The position numbers and the translations under genes were made by a program. A DNA stretch of 64,000 bases from an uncultured Neomegalonema sp. (GTDB lineage: Bacteria > Pseudomonadota > Alphaproteobacteria > Rhodobacterales > Rhodobacteraceae), in assembly GCA_937911325.1 (NCBI GenBank), contig CALDSD010000098.1, positions 34,322 to 98,321 of the forward strand, in the 5' to 3' direction. How positions within the stretch are numbered: position 1 is the stretch's first letter; each line of letters begins with the position of its first letter. The notes beneath the pieces are model-generated. The model had not been told where the DNA came from. It was given only the letters and a program-made list of their open reading frames with translations, and made no database searches. Below are positions 52,425 through 61,754 of this stretch, piece by piece.

Positions 52425-54152
52425 TCAGTTCACCTGCAGTCGCTGTCCGTCGGGCCAGGCGATGTCATAGCCGAACTCGATCACTCTTTCAGCGCCCGGC
52501 TTGAGCGAGAAAGTCCACGCAAGCGCGCCGCGCCGACCGTCGACGTCTCGCTCTGTTGGTTGGGCGCTGGTCACCAGATCGATGTCGATCTCGTCGGTTT
52601 CGGTGTAGGGCAGGGCGTCGAAGAGGGTGACCGTTTGCACGTCGGCGCCCAGGTTCCTCGCGGTCAGGACGAAGCGAGAGCGTTCCTTGTTGGAGGTGGT
52701 GAACACCCCCTCTTCGCCGGACAGCTTCTGTTTGACGGAGCGCTTCACGACCACGCTTTCCATTGGTCCGAACGGCAGCGCGGACTTCTCGCCCGGCGCG
52801 ACATAGTCGAGCGTATGCTGACCGAGATAGGCGCCGTCCCGGTAAAGCGAGGCCCGGCCCGGCAGCAGCGGCGCCGCGTCGTTTTGATAGACCGCGTAGA
52901 GATAGGCGGACTCGTCCACCACCGGTGTTGCGCGGATCATCGTGTTGGTGTCGATGGCTGTTTCGCCGATCAACGCCTGACGGACTTCGCCGTCGCCGGG
53001 CAGGGACAACGCCGTCTCGATTTCAAAGACGATTGTCGCCCCTTCATAGCGCGTGAGCGCGCTCGGTTGCACCGCGGGTTCCGGCGCCGCCGGCGCCTCT
53101 GTCAGGGCCTCTTGCGCTGGCAAGATGTTCCGCGCGTATTCGCCTGCGCCCTGAGCCTTGCTGCGCACCGCGTCGCTGAGAACCAGCCCGCCGGCGCCGT
53201 CATACTCCTCCCGGTCTGGCGCGATCGCGGCCTCGGCGAGCGGCGGTTCTTGCGCGGCGAGCCGACCAGATGGGCGCGCGGTCGACAGCGACAACTTGAT
53301 GTCGGACCAGTCTTCGCCGGTCGACTGTCGGACCTCGGCGCGCCGGATGACGGTCAAACGCTTTTGGTCGGCTTCCTGATCCAGGCGCAGATCGTAGAGC
53401 GGCGACCAGTTCGCCTGGCGCGTGAGATATGTGATCTCCAAGCCGCCAGTGACAGGGCCCGTGGTCTCGATCGAAACCGTCAAGACGCTGCGGGGCGGGC
53501 CGGGGCGGTCTGTGTCCGCCAGTCTGTCGAGCAACTCTCCGAGCTGCTCGTCGAGTTCCTCAATTCGACGCTCCGCGGCTGCGAGATCATCCTGCGCGCC
53601 GACGGCTTCGCGCGTGATCATGCCCCAGGCTTCGGGCCAGTTCTCGATATTGTCTAGAAAGCGCGGCGTCGCTGGCGCGCCGTCCGCGAACGGCGACGAC
53701 GGGCCGGTTTGAAGCGTCGCCTTGCGGAACGCCTCCATATAGCGAATCCGGTCCGAGGCTGCGGTGGCCAGATCCTTCTGGCTGCGACGTTCCCACTCCA
53801 GGGCGCGGATCTCGGCCTCCAGCGCCTCACGCTCGGCGACGGGCAACGGCTCGGGCAGTCGGGTCTTGCGCCGGTAGGAGATGCCGGTGATCGCAAAGCT
53901 GGCGGTGCCTGCGCCCTCCACCCGAAGGCTGTCGGGTTCGATGCGGAGCGGTAGATCCTCGAGCACGATCTCGTGCGATCCCGCGGGCGCCACGAACCGG
54001 GCTTCTCGAGTGACGGCGGCGGCGCCTGGATAAACGGTGGCGCGCGCGACATCGGAGCTGGCGTCGATCGTGTCGGCCATCGCCGGCAGAGCGACGGACG
54101 TCATGAGCGCCGCGGCGAGGGTCCGTGGCGAAATGAGACGAAGAGCAGTCAT
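52425..54152 (-). CDS. MuiA-family protein (DUF4140/DUF4139), exported
   Basis: 575 residues from the ATG at 54150-54152, with AGGA 8 nt upstream. A signal peptide (LAAALMTSVALPAMA) precedes DUF4140 (VARATVYPGAAAVTREARF), a coiled coil (about 95-215: EALEAEIRALEWERRSQ and DLAAAERRIEELDEQLGELL) and a beta-sandwich DUF4139 domain (LEITYLTRQANWSPLYDLRL, then the C terminus). The family is named mucoidy inhibitor A-like; its biochemical role is unknown. Periplasmic. Confidence 0.85.
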   Translation of the reverse strand: MTALRLISPRTLAAALMTSVALPAMADTIDASSDVARATVYPGAAAVTREARFVAPAGSHEIVLEDLPLRIEPDSLRVEGAGTASFAITGISYRRKTRLPEPLPVAEREALEAEIRALEWERRSQKDLATAASDRIRYMEAFRKATLQTGPSSPFADGAPATPRFLDNIENWPEAWGMITREAVGAQDDLAAAERRIEELDEQLGELLDRLADTDRPGPPRSVLTVSIETTGPVTGGLEITYLTRQANWSPLYDLRLDQEADQKRLTVIRRAEVRQSTGEDWSDIKLSLSTARPSGRLAAQEPPLAEAAIAPDREEYDGAGGLVLSDAVRSKAQGAGEYARNILPAQEALTEAPAAPEPAVQPSALTRYEGATIVFEIETALSLPGDGEVRQALIGETAIDTNTMIRATPVVDESAYLYAVYQNDAAPLLPGRASLYRDGAYLGQHTLDYVAPGEKSALPFGPMESVVVKRSVKQKLSGEEGVFTTSNKERSRFVLTARNLGADVQTVTLFDALPYTETDEIDIDLVTSAQPTERDVDGRRGALAWTFSLKPGAERVIEFGYDIAWPDGQRLQVN

Positions 54153-54272
54153 TTTCGGCGTCCTTCCCCTTTTTTGAGACAGGCGCACACAAAACCGTGA
54201 TTGCGGACAAACCGCGGCGACAAAACGCTGCTTCAGGGACGACAAGCATCCACCTTCGAGAGGTCGTAGGCC

Positions 54273-55331
54273 TTAGTCGTCCACGATCTCGAGGGTCGGC
54301 GCGATCCAGCGGCCAATGTCCGGGCTCTCAAACGTCGCCCCCTGCCGATCCTGAGCTTTTGGCGATGCGACGCCAAAGTGGAAGGCGGCGCCGATCATAA
54401 AGCGGTTCTCTTCATACTCTGCGGGGACAAACCTGCGATCCGCCTCGATCGACAGACGATCATATGCTGCGAACAGGGTGAAAGGCGTCTCGCTGAACGC
54501 GTGATCCGCGCGCAGCCCGGCGCTCCAGCCGTCGAACTCCGCGTCATTGAAGTTGTCGTCTTCTTCGCCGCTGAACAGGGCGGCCTGGGCCTGCAGGCGT
54601 GTTCGGTCCTGCGGGAACCAACGCGCCGCGCCTCGACCGAAGACCGCGTCGGTCATCACGTCGTACTCGTCGCCGTCATCCGCAACGAAGTAGCCGAGCT
54701 GACCATAAATGGTGACGTCTTCGAAGTAGTATTGCGCCTGTGCGCCGCCGGCGAGAAAGGTCGCGTTCGTGGCCTCGCCGCCATTCGCCGAGCCGACTTG
54801 CGCGAACACCCCTGCGGCGCCGATCGTTGGGTCGCGCCAGGCGAGATGGGCTGCGGTCGAGAAGGCGGTCTGCAGATTGTCTTCGCCGTTCTCACCGCGA
54901 TCGGTGAACGTGTTCCACCCGGTTACGTCGAGTTGCACCGCAAACGACTGGCTGAGCGGAAGGCTGACGCGCCCGGCCCCGGCGACTTCCGGGTAGCTCT
55001 CATCGTCCAGCTCGTCGAAACAGTCGTCGCATCGGCCAAAGGTCAGCGCTGCGCCGATCTCCACCAAGCCCGCATAGACCAGACCGGCGTCGACCTTTCG
55101 AACCGAACCCGTTTCGATCTGCGCGCGGGCCCTGTCCGGCGTCGCGGCCGAAGTGACTAGGACGCCTTTTTTGGCCAGTTCCGCCTCAATCGCCGCGAGT
55201 TCGCGCTCCAGTTCGGCCCTTCGCTCCAACAGCGCTTTGGTTTGTTCGCTATCGGCGGACGCAACCGCGCCAGGGAAAATCACCGCCGCCAGGACGGCGA
55301 CGCGCGACGCGGCCTTTAGAAAACCCTGCAT
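54273..55331 (-). CDS. Putative outer-membrane beta-barrel protein with N-terminal coiled coil
   Basis: 352 residues. After a signal peptide (AVLAAVIFPGAVASA) there is a short coiled coil (KALLERRAELERELAAIEAE, residues about 33-52), as seen in some porins that touch the cell wall. The rest has many alternating strands rich in Gly, Ala and aromatic residues (GAALTFGRCDDCF, AVQLDVTGW, AQYYFEDVTIYGQLGYFVAD, FMIGAAFHFG), consistent with a barrel of 10-14 strands. Cys pair in RCDDCF. Pore specificity unknown. Confidence 0.65.
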   Translation of the reverse strand: MQGFLKAASRVAVLAAVIFPGAVASADSEQTKALLERRAELERELAAIEAELAKKGVLVTSAATPDRARAQIETGSVRKVDAGLVYAGLVEIGAALTFGRCDDCFDELDDESYPEVAGAGRVSLPLSQSFAVQLDVTGWNTFTDRGENGEDNLQTAFSTAAHLAWRDPTIGAAGVFAQVGSANGGEATNATFLAGGAQAQYYFEDVTIYGQLGYFVADDGDEYDVMTDAVFGRGAARWFPQDRTRLQAQAALFSGEEDDNFNDAEFDGWSAGLRADHAFSETPFTLFAAYDRLSIEADRRFVPAEYEENRFMIGAAFHFGVASPKAQDRQGATFESPDIGRWIAPTLEIVDD

Positions 55332-55481
55332 CGTGGCCCACTCACTCTCTCGTTAACCACATACATACGCAGGGAGTCGCGTGTGGTTCGCAAGAGGTTT
55401 GGGCCATTCGCTTCACGAGGGAAACGAGTCCGGCGCGCTTGTTGCGCGTCGATGACAGGGCTTGCCGGGCGGGGAACCTGA

Positions 55482-57362
55482 CTAGGCAGCCGCGCTGACG
55501 ACGTCGAGAACCATCCGCCCAAAGCGTTTCAGCTTGGCTTCGCCAACGCCGTGCACCAAGGCCAGGGCGGCTTCATCCCGCGGTCGGACAACGGCGATCT
55601 CGGTCAACGTGCGGTCGGTGAAGATGACGTAGGCCGGCACGTTGTTTTCCTTCGCGAGCTCCATGCGCTTGTGCTTGAGCGCGCGCAGCAACTCGTTATC
55701 GGCTTCATCCGCGAGTTCGGGGGCGGGGGCTCCGCGGCTCGATCGCCCGCCGGACTTTGGCATCGCGTCTTTGCGCAGTTCGACGCGGCGCTCGCCGCGC
55801 AGCACCTTCCAGCCTTCCTCGGTCGCTGTCCATTGTCCGTAGTCGCCGACGCTGACATCGGCGAGGCCGAGCGCGTAGAGCTGACGGTAAATCGTGCGCC
55901 ACTCGTTCTTGGTGTGCTCGGCTCCGCAGCCGAATGTCGGCAACGTCTGGTGACCGAATTTCATAACTTGATCCGTGGCGTCGCCCATCAGGACGGCGGT
56001 CAGATACTCGACGCCAAAGCGTTGCCCCGTCCGCAGGATCGCTGACAGCGCCTTCTGAGCGGCGACGGTTCCGTCGAACCGTTCTGGCGGGGTTTCACAA
56101 AGATCGCAGTTTCCACACGGCTCGGCGGCTTCGCCGAAGTAAGAGAGGAGCGTTTGTCGTCGGCAGCTGGGCGCCTCGGCCAGAGCCAGCAGCGCGCCGA
56201 GACGGGCGCGATCGCCGCGCTTGCGCGCCTCCGACCCTTCCGACTCGTCAATCTGTCGTCGCCGCAGCTTCATGTCCTCAAACCCATAGAGCGTCAGCGT
56301 GTCGGCCGGCGCGCCATCGCGGCCAGCGCGTCCGATCTCCTGGTAGTAGCTTTCGACGGTCTTCGGCAGATCGGCGTGGATGACGAAACGCACGTCAGGT
56401 TTGTCGACGCCCATGCCGAACGCGATCGTCGCCGCCATGACGACGCCGTCTTCGCGCACAAACCGTTCCTGATTGCGTTGCCGGACCTCCGGTTCGAGCC
56501 CGGCATGATAGGGCAGGGCGTCGATGCCCGCCTCGCACAGATAGCCGGCTATTCTCTCGACGCCGCGGCGGGAAGCGGCGTACACGATGCCGGCTTGGCC
56601 CTTGCGCGCGGTGACGAAGTCAAGGATCTGCTTGCGCGCAGAGCGCTTCGGCTCGAAGGCGAGCCGCAGATTGGGCCGGTCAAAGCCGCGCATGAAGACG
56701 ATCGGGTCTTCCGGGAACAGCTTCTCGACGATTTCTGCGCGCGTCGCTTCATCCGCCGTCGCCGTGAACGCCGCGACCTGGATCTTCTGTCCGTTCCGCT
56801 CCAGCGCGTGGCGGAAGGCGCCGATGCCCAAATAGTCGGGCCGAAAATCGTGCCCCCATTGCGCCACGCAGTGCGCCTCGTCGACGGCGAGCAGGCTCAC
56901 GCCGACGCGCTCCAGCATCGAGACGGTGTCGCCGACAGCGAGGCGTTCGGGCGAGACGTAGAGGATCTCGAGCGACCCGTCCCAAATCTTCCCACGGATC
57001 TCGGCGTTCTCCTCCGGGGCGTTGGCGGAGGTGAGGGCTCCCGCCTCCACGCCGAACGCGCGAAGGGCGGCGACCTGATCTTGCATCAACGCGATCAGGG
57101 GCGACACGACGACCGTCAGCCCAGGCCGGATGAGGGCCGGCAGCTGATAGCACAAAGACTTGCCGCCGCCGGTCGGCATGATCGCCAAGGCGTCGCGCCC
57201 GGCCAGGATCGCCTCGACGATTTCATCCTGTCCTGGGCGAAAGTCAGGATAGCCCCAGACGCGCTTCAAGACCTTCCGCGCCGCCGCCAGATCCGGCTGC
57301 GCGCCTGGTTTTGGCTGCGCGTCGAGATCCCAACCGCTGGTCGCGTCAAGCGCCAACTGCAT
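55482..57362 (-). CDS. recQ: ATP-dependent DNA helicase RecQ
   Basis: 626 residues from the ATG at 57360-57362 (TTG at 57374 is an alternative). Helicase motifs: MPTGGGKSLCYQLPAL (Walker A), AVDEAHCVAQWGHDFRPDY (DEAH and aromatic-rich loop) and IAFGMGVDKPDVRFVIHADL. A zinc site follows (CRRQTLL to GNCDLC), then an RQC winged helix and a C-terminal HRDC domain (ARPRDEAALALVHGVGEAKLKRFG). It unwinds DNA in recombination and repair. It is divergent from murE; the 194-bp gap contains a 13-bp inverted repeat. Confidence 0.96.
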   Translation of the reverse strand: MQLALDATSGWDLDAQPKPGAQPDLAAARKVLKRVWGYPDFRPGQDEIVEAILAGRDALAIMPTGGGKSLCYQLPALIRPGLTVVVSPLIALMQDQVAALRAFGVEAGALTSANAPEENAEIRGKIWDGSLEILYVSPERLAVGDTVSMLERVGVSLLAVDEAHCVAQWGHDFRPDYLGIGAFRHALERNGQKIQVAAFTATADEATRAEIVEKLFPEDPIVFMRGFDRPNLRLAFEPKRSARKQILDFVTARKGQAGIVYAASRRGVERIAGYLCEAGIDALPYHAGLEPEVRQRNQERFVREDGVVMAATIAFGMGVDKPDVRFVIHADLPKTVESYYQEIGRAGRDGAPADTLTLYGFEDMKLRRRQIDESEGSEARKRGDRARLGALLALAEAPSCRRQTLLSYFGEAAEPCGNCDLCETPPERFDGTVAAQKALSAILRTGQRFGVEYLTAVLMGDATDQVMKFGHQTLPTFGCGAEHTKNEWRTIYRQLYALGLADVSVGDYGQWTATEEGWKVLRGERRVELRKDAMPKSGGRSSRGAPAPELADEADNELLRALKHKRMELAKENNVPAYVIFTDRTLTEIAVVRPRDEAALALVHGVGEAKLKRFGRMVLDVVSAAA

Positions 57363-57435
57363 GACCTGCCCCAATTCGCTCTAGTGTTTCTGCTCGTTCT
57401 TTCATGTAAAAATACTGGGGCGAGCGCCGCTACGT

Positions 57436-57545
57436 CTAGCTGAACAAAACAAGATCAACACAATATGTTGTCCACAGCCCCGTCAACGGGCGGGCGCTGC
57501 TTGCTCTCTCCGAGCCCGGCGGCTAAGCCCGATTTGTTCAGCTAG
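57436..57545. repeat. 13-bp inverted repeat across the recQ-murE gap
   Basis: CTAGCTGAACAAA (57436-57448) is the exact reverse complement of TTTGTTCAGCTAG (57533-57545), with 84 bp between. The right copy overlaps the start of the murE Shine-Dalgarno AGGAG (57544-57548). It could be a pair of operator half-sites, a leader stem that hides the ribosome site, or a remnant of a tiny transposable element. No target duplication is visible. Confidence 0.55.
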
Positions 57546-57556
57546 GAGTATGGCGC

Positions 57557-59065
57557 GTGACGAAAACGGCGGCGGATCTGGGTCTTCTGGACGGGATCGT
57601 TTTAGGCCCGAGCATGGCGCCCGACACGCGGGTCGAGGCGATTGCCGTCGATAGCCGGACAGCGGCCCCCGGAACGCTGTTCGCGGCGGTGAAGGGCGTG
57701 AACGCGGACGGGATCCGCTTTGCGAAGTCTGCGATCGAGGGCGGCGCGATCGGCGTGCTGACCAGCCTCGACAGCGCCTTGCGGGCGCGGGAGGAGCTCG
57801 GGGAATGGCCGGTTCCTTTCTTCATCGACCCCGAACCGCGGCGACGTCTCGCGCATCTCGCCGCCGCTTTTTTTGACGCGCAGCCAGAGGTCATGGTCGG
57901 CGTCACCGGGACGAACGGCAAAACGTCGGTCGCCAGCTTTGTCGGACAGATCTGGCGCGCGCTGGGGCGGCGCGGCGCGAGTTTCGGCACGTCTGGCGTC
58001 GAAGGGTACGAGGGCGCCGTCGCGCACACGACGCCGGAGCCGATCGCGCTGCATGCGTTGCTGTCGGAACTGGCGAACGCCGGCGTGACGCATTGCGCGA
58101 TGGAGGCGTCGAGCCATGGTCTGGCTCAGCACCGCGTGGACGGCGTGCGCTTCAAGGCGACGGCCTTCACCAACCTCTCGCGCGACCATCTCGATTATCA
58201 TCCTGATGCAGCCGACTACGCGGCCGCGAAGTTGCGGCTCTTCTCGGAAGTGGCGCCGGCGGATTGCGCGGCGGTGATCAATGCCGATGACGAGACCGCA
58301 AGGATCGCCGGGTCGATCGCGCACGCCCGCGGGCGACGCGTGATCGAGTTTGGCTCAGGCGCGAACGCCGACGGCGTGCGGCTCGTCGCTCAGGATGCGG
58401 ATCTCTCCGGGCAGTCCCTGCGCATTGAATGGCGTGGGCAGAGCCGTCTGGTTCGTCTTTCGCTCGTCGGGCGGTTCCAGGGGGCGAACGCGCTCGCGGC
58501 CGCTGGGCTCGTCATCGCCTCGGGGGAAGACGCTCCGTCCGTATTTGAGGCTTTGGAGAGTTTGCGGAGCGTTCGGGGCCGCATGGAGTTGGTGGCGCGG
58601 CGGGCCAACGGCGCCGGCGTTTTCGTCGACTACTCGCACACGCCCGAGTCGCTCGCGGTCGCGCTGGCGGCGTTGCGGCCGCACACGCCGGGTCGGCTGC
58701 ATGTGGTTTTCGGCGCCGGCGGCGACCGGGATCCTGGCAAACGTTCGATGATGGGGGCGGCGGCGGCTCAGGGGGCCGACAGGGCCGTCGTCACCGATGA
58801 CAATCCTCGGACAGAGGATCCTGCGGCCATCCGACGAGCGGTGCTGTCCGGCGCGCCGGACGCGGAGGAAGTTGGCGATCGCGCGGAAGCAATCCTGAAC
58901 GGCGTCGACGCGCTTGCGCCTGGAGACTGCCTTTTGATCGCCGGAAAAGGGCATGAAACCGGACAGGAAGTCATGGGTGTGAACCATCCCTTCGACGATG
59001 CGGAGCAAGCCCGCGCCGCGGTGTTGGCGCTTGACGGCGAGACAGGAGAGATTTTTGGGGTTTAG
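57557..59065 (+). CDS. murE: UDP-MurNAc-tripeptide synthetase (meso-DAP adding)
   Basis: 502 residues from the GTG at 57557, 8 nt after AGGAG. Mur-ligase motifs: VGVTGTNGKTSVASFVGQ (ATP loop), NLSRDHLDYHPDAADYAAAK (carbamylated Lys) and TDDNPRTEDPAAIRRAV. The DNPR sequence marks meso-diaminopimelate as the amino acid added, the normal Gram-negative type. It acts third in the cytoplasmic Mur pathway. The usual upstream genes (mraZ, rsmH, ftsL, ftsI) are absent; recQ is there instead. Confidence 0.96.
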   Translation: MTKTAADLGLLDGIVLGPSMAPDTRVEAIAVDSRTAAPGTLFAAVKGVNADGIRFAKSAIEGGAIGVLTSLDSALRAREELGEWPVPFFIDPEPRRRLAHLAAAFFDAQPEVMVGVTGTNGKTSVASFVGQIWRALGRRGASFGTSGVEGYEGAVAHTTPEPIALHALLSELANAGVTHCAMEASSHGLAQHRVDGVRFKATAFTNLSRDHLDYHPDAADYAAAKLRLFSEVAPADCAAVINADDETARIAGSIAHARGRRVIEFGSGANADGVRLVAQDADLSGQSLRIEWRGQSRLVRLSLVGRFQGANALAAAGLVIASGEDAPSVFEALESLRSVRGRMELVARRANGAGVFVDYSHTPESLAVALAALRPHTPGRLHVVFGAGGDRDPGKRSMMGAAAAQGADRAVVTDDNPRTEDPAAIRRAVLSGAPDAEEVGDRAEAILNGVDALAPGDCLLIAGKGHETGQEVMGVNHPFDDAEQARAAVLALDGETGEIFGV

Positions 59066-59119
59066 TCGCTCGACAGCGTTCTGCGCCACGTCTAAGCGAG
59101 AGCGAAAAAGGGCGCGGGC

Positions 59120-60529
59120 ATGAGCGAGACACTTTGGACGGCGGCGCAGGCCGCGGCTGCGATCGACGGCGAGGCGCAGGGCGACTGGGCGGTCGGCGGC
59201 GCATCCTTCGACACGCGCGAGCTCCGAAACGGGGATCTCTTTATCGCCCTCAAAGGCGAAAGCCGCGACGGCCATGATTTCGTCGCGCAGGCGCTAGAGG
59301 CCGGCGCCGGCGCTGCTCTGGTTGAACGCACGCCACCTGGTTTAGGGGCGGAGGCGCCTTTGCTGTTCTCGCCTGTCGACACGCTGAAAGCGCTTGAACG
59401 TCTCGGCGCCGCGGGTCGGGCGCGGGCGCGGGACATGACGGCGATTGCGGTCACCGGCTCTGTCGGCAAGACGTCGACGAAAGACATGCTTGGCGCGATG
59501 CTCGCCGAGCAAGGCGCGACCCATGCCGCGGTCAAATCGTTCAACAACCACCTGGGCGTGCCGCTGACGCTGACCCGAACGCCGCCGACGACCCGCTTTG
59601 GCGTCTATGAGATCGGCATGAACGCGCCGGGCGAGATCGCGCCCTTGTCGCGCATGGTCCGGCCGCATGTCGCGATGATCACCATCGTAGGACTCGTGCA
59701 TATTGAAGCTTTCGAGGCGGGTATTGAAGGCGTCGCCGACGAGAAAGCCTCGATCTTCGAAGGTCTGGAGGAGGACGGCGTCGCCGTGCTCAACCGAGAC
59801 GACCCGCAGTTCGAACGCTTGGCGGCCCGCGCGCATGAGTGCGGCGCGTCGCGTGTGCTTGAGTTTGGCGAACGCGGGCGACACGCAAGGCTCATTTCGG
59901 TGACCCTCTCCGCCGCGGCCACCGAGGTCGAGGCTGAGCTGAACGGCGCGCCGCTGCAATTCTCGATCGGCGCTCCGGGGAGACATTTCGCGATGAATGC
60001 GCTCGGGGCCTTGCTGTCGATCGAGGCGGTTGGCGGCGACCCGGCGGCTGCAGCTCGTCGTCTGGCGAGCTGGGGCGCTGTGGAAGGGCGAGGGAGCCGG
60101 ATGGCGCTTGATGTGTCTGGCGGCGAGATCCTGTTGGTTGACGAAAGCTACAACGCCAATCCGTCATCGTTGCGAGCGGCGATCGAAACCTTCGCAGAGA
60201 CGGCGCCGCCCGCCGTCGATGGACGGCGCATCGCGTTCCTGACGGACATGCTGGAGCTGGGTCCGCAGGCGGAGCGTTTTCATGCGGACATCGCTCAGAT
60301 CGCTGCGACGCGCAAACTCGATCTCGTTCACACCGCCGGCCCGTTGATGGCGGCGTTGCACGACGCCTTGCCCGATCAGGTCCGCGGAACGCATGTCGAG
60401 ACGGCCGAAGCGCTTGCAGAACTGGCGCTTGGCGTGGTTCAAGCGGGCGACGCAGTGATGGTTAAGGGCTCGCTCGGGTCGAAAGCGCGGCTGATCGCGG
60501 AGGCATTGAAAGCGCCAAGAGACGTTTAG
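59120..60529 (+). CDS. murF: UDP-MurNAc-pentapeptide synthetase
   Basis: 469 residues. It opens with LWTAAQAAAAIDGEAQGDW and has the ATP loop VTGSVGKTSTKDMLGAML, the NNHLGVPLTLTR segment, EIGMNAPGEIAPLSRMV and LVDESYNANPSSLRAAI, all typical of MurF. It adds D-Ala-D-Ala to the tripeptide precursor. It lies 54 bp after murE and 73 bp before mraY; the GC-rich space before mraY shows no obvious terminator. Confidence 0.96.
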   Translation: MSETLWTAAQAAAAIDGEAQGDWAVGGASFDTRELRNGDLFIALKGESRDGHDFVAQALEAGAGAALVERTPPGLGAEAPLLFSPVDTLKALERLGAAGRARARDMTAIAVTGSVGKTSTKDMLGAMLAEQGATHAAVKSFNNHLGVPLTLTRTPPTTRFGVYEIGMNAPGEIAPLSRMVRPHVAMITIVGLVHIEAFEAGIEGVADEKASIFEGLEEDGVAVLNRDDPQFERLAARAHECGASRVLEFGERGRHARLISVTLSAAATEVEAELNGAPLQFSIGAPGRHFAMNALGALLSIEAVGGDPAAAARRLASWGAVEGRGSRMALDVSGGEILLVDESYNANPSSLRAAIETFAETAPPAVDGRRIAFLTDMLELGPQAERFHADIAQIAATRKLDLVHTAGPLMAALHDALPDQVRGTHVETAEALAELALGVVQAGDAVMVKGSLGSKARLIAEALKAPRDV

Positions 60530-60602
60530 GCGCGCAGCGGGAGAAGAAGACGCCGGTGTTCCGGGGCGCGGCGGCGCCGCCACGGGCGTATGAGGGGAAG
60601 TC

Positions 60603-61754
60603 ATGCTGTACTATTTTTTCGTCGGGCCCGAGTGCGGCGCTCCCTGGCTCGCGGACATCAATATCTTTCGCTACATCACATTCCGCACGGGCGGAGCGAT
60701 CATGACCGCGCTGATCCTGTGCTTCATGATGGGCAGCCGGGTGATCGACTTTCTGCGCGTCAAGCAGGGGCGGGGTCAGCCGATCCGCGATGATGGTCCC
60801 GAGGCGCATTTGGCCAAACGCGGTACGCCGACCATGGGCGGCGTGATGATCCTGGGGGCGTTGCTGATTTCAACGATCCTGTGGGGGAACCCGTACAATC
60901 CGTTCGTATGGGCGGTCTTGTTCGTCACCGCGGGCTTCGGGTTGATCGGCTTCACCGACGATCTGGCGAAGGTCCGGAAGTACTCGACGGACGGCGTTTC
61001 GCAGCGCGCGCGCTTGATCGCCGGTTTCATCGTCGCCGGTGTCGCCGCCTGGTGGATGAACCAGTTTATGCCCTTGGGGCCCGACAACCCGAACGAGATC
61101 CTGGCCACAGCCGCTGCGGCGGTGGGTCAGGACAATCTGCAGAACCAGCTCGCCGTGCCGGTCTTCAAGGATTTCCTGCTGGATCTGGGCTACCTCTTCA
61201 TTCCCTTCGCGATGTTCGTGATCGTGGGGGCCGCGAACTCGGTGAACTTCACCGATGGGTTGGATGGGCTGGCGATCGTTCCGGTGATGATCGCAGCAGG
61301 ATGCTTCGGAATGATCGCCTACCTTGTGGGGCGGGCCGATTTCTCGACCTATCTGCAACTCCACTATGTGCCCGGCACCGGCGAGATCGCCGTGTTCTGC
61401 GGAGCGCTGATGGGCGCGGGCCTTGGTTTCCTCTGGTACAACGCCCCGCCGGCGATGGTGTTCATGGGAGACACCGGGTCTCTGGCGCTCGGCGGCGCGC
61501 TGGGATCGATCGCCGTGGCCACCAAGCACGAGATCGTGCTGGCGATCATCGGTGGGCTGTTCGTGGTCGAGACGCTATCGGTGATTATCCAGATCTACTA
61601 CTTCAAGCTCACGGGGAAGCGCGTATTCCTGATGGCGCCGATCCATCACCACTTTGAGAAGAAAGGTTGGCGGGAGCCGACGATCGTGATCCGTTTCTGG
61701 ATCGTCTCGGTGATCCTGGCGCTGATCGGCCTCGCGACGTTGAAACTGCGATGA
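60603..61754 (+). CDS. mraY: Phospho-MurNAc-pentapeptide transferase
   Basis: 383 residues with about ten membrane segments. MraY motifs: [44 protein letters not shown] and [20 protein letters not shown]. It builds lipid I on undecaprenyl phosphate at the inner membrane. The loop around residues 155-185 ([18 protein letters not shown] and after) is longer than in most homologues. Its stop overlaps the murD ATG (ATGA). Confidence 0.97.
   Translation: MLYYFFVGPECGAPWLADINIFRYITFRTGGAIMTALILCFMMGSRVIDFLRVKQGRGQPIRDDGPEAHLAKRGTPTMGGVMILGALLISTILWGNPYNPFVWAVLFVTAGFGLIGFTDDLAKVRKYSTDGVSQRARLIAGFIVAGVAAWWMNQFMPLGPDNPNEILATAAAAVGQDNLQNQLAVPVFKDFLLDLGYLFIPFAMFVIVGAANSVNFTDGLDGLAIVPVMIAAGCFGMIAYLVGRADFSTYLQLHYVPGTGEIAVFCGALMGAGLGFLWYNAPPAMVFMGDTGSLALGGALGSIAVATKHEIVLAIIGGLFVVETLSVIIQIYYFKLTGKRVFLMAPIHHHFEKKGWREPTIVIRFWIVSVILALIGLATLKLR

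Noticed and set aside
57468..57476. DnaA-box-like TTGTCCACA before murE
   Set aside because: A single near-match with one mismatch, no cluster of boxes and no origin-type genes nearby.
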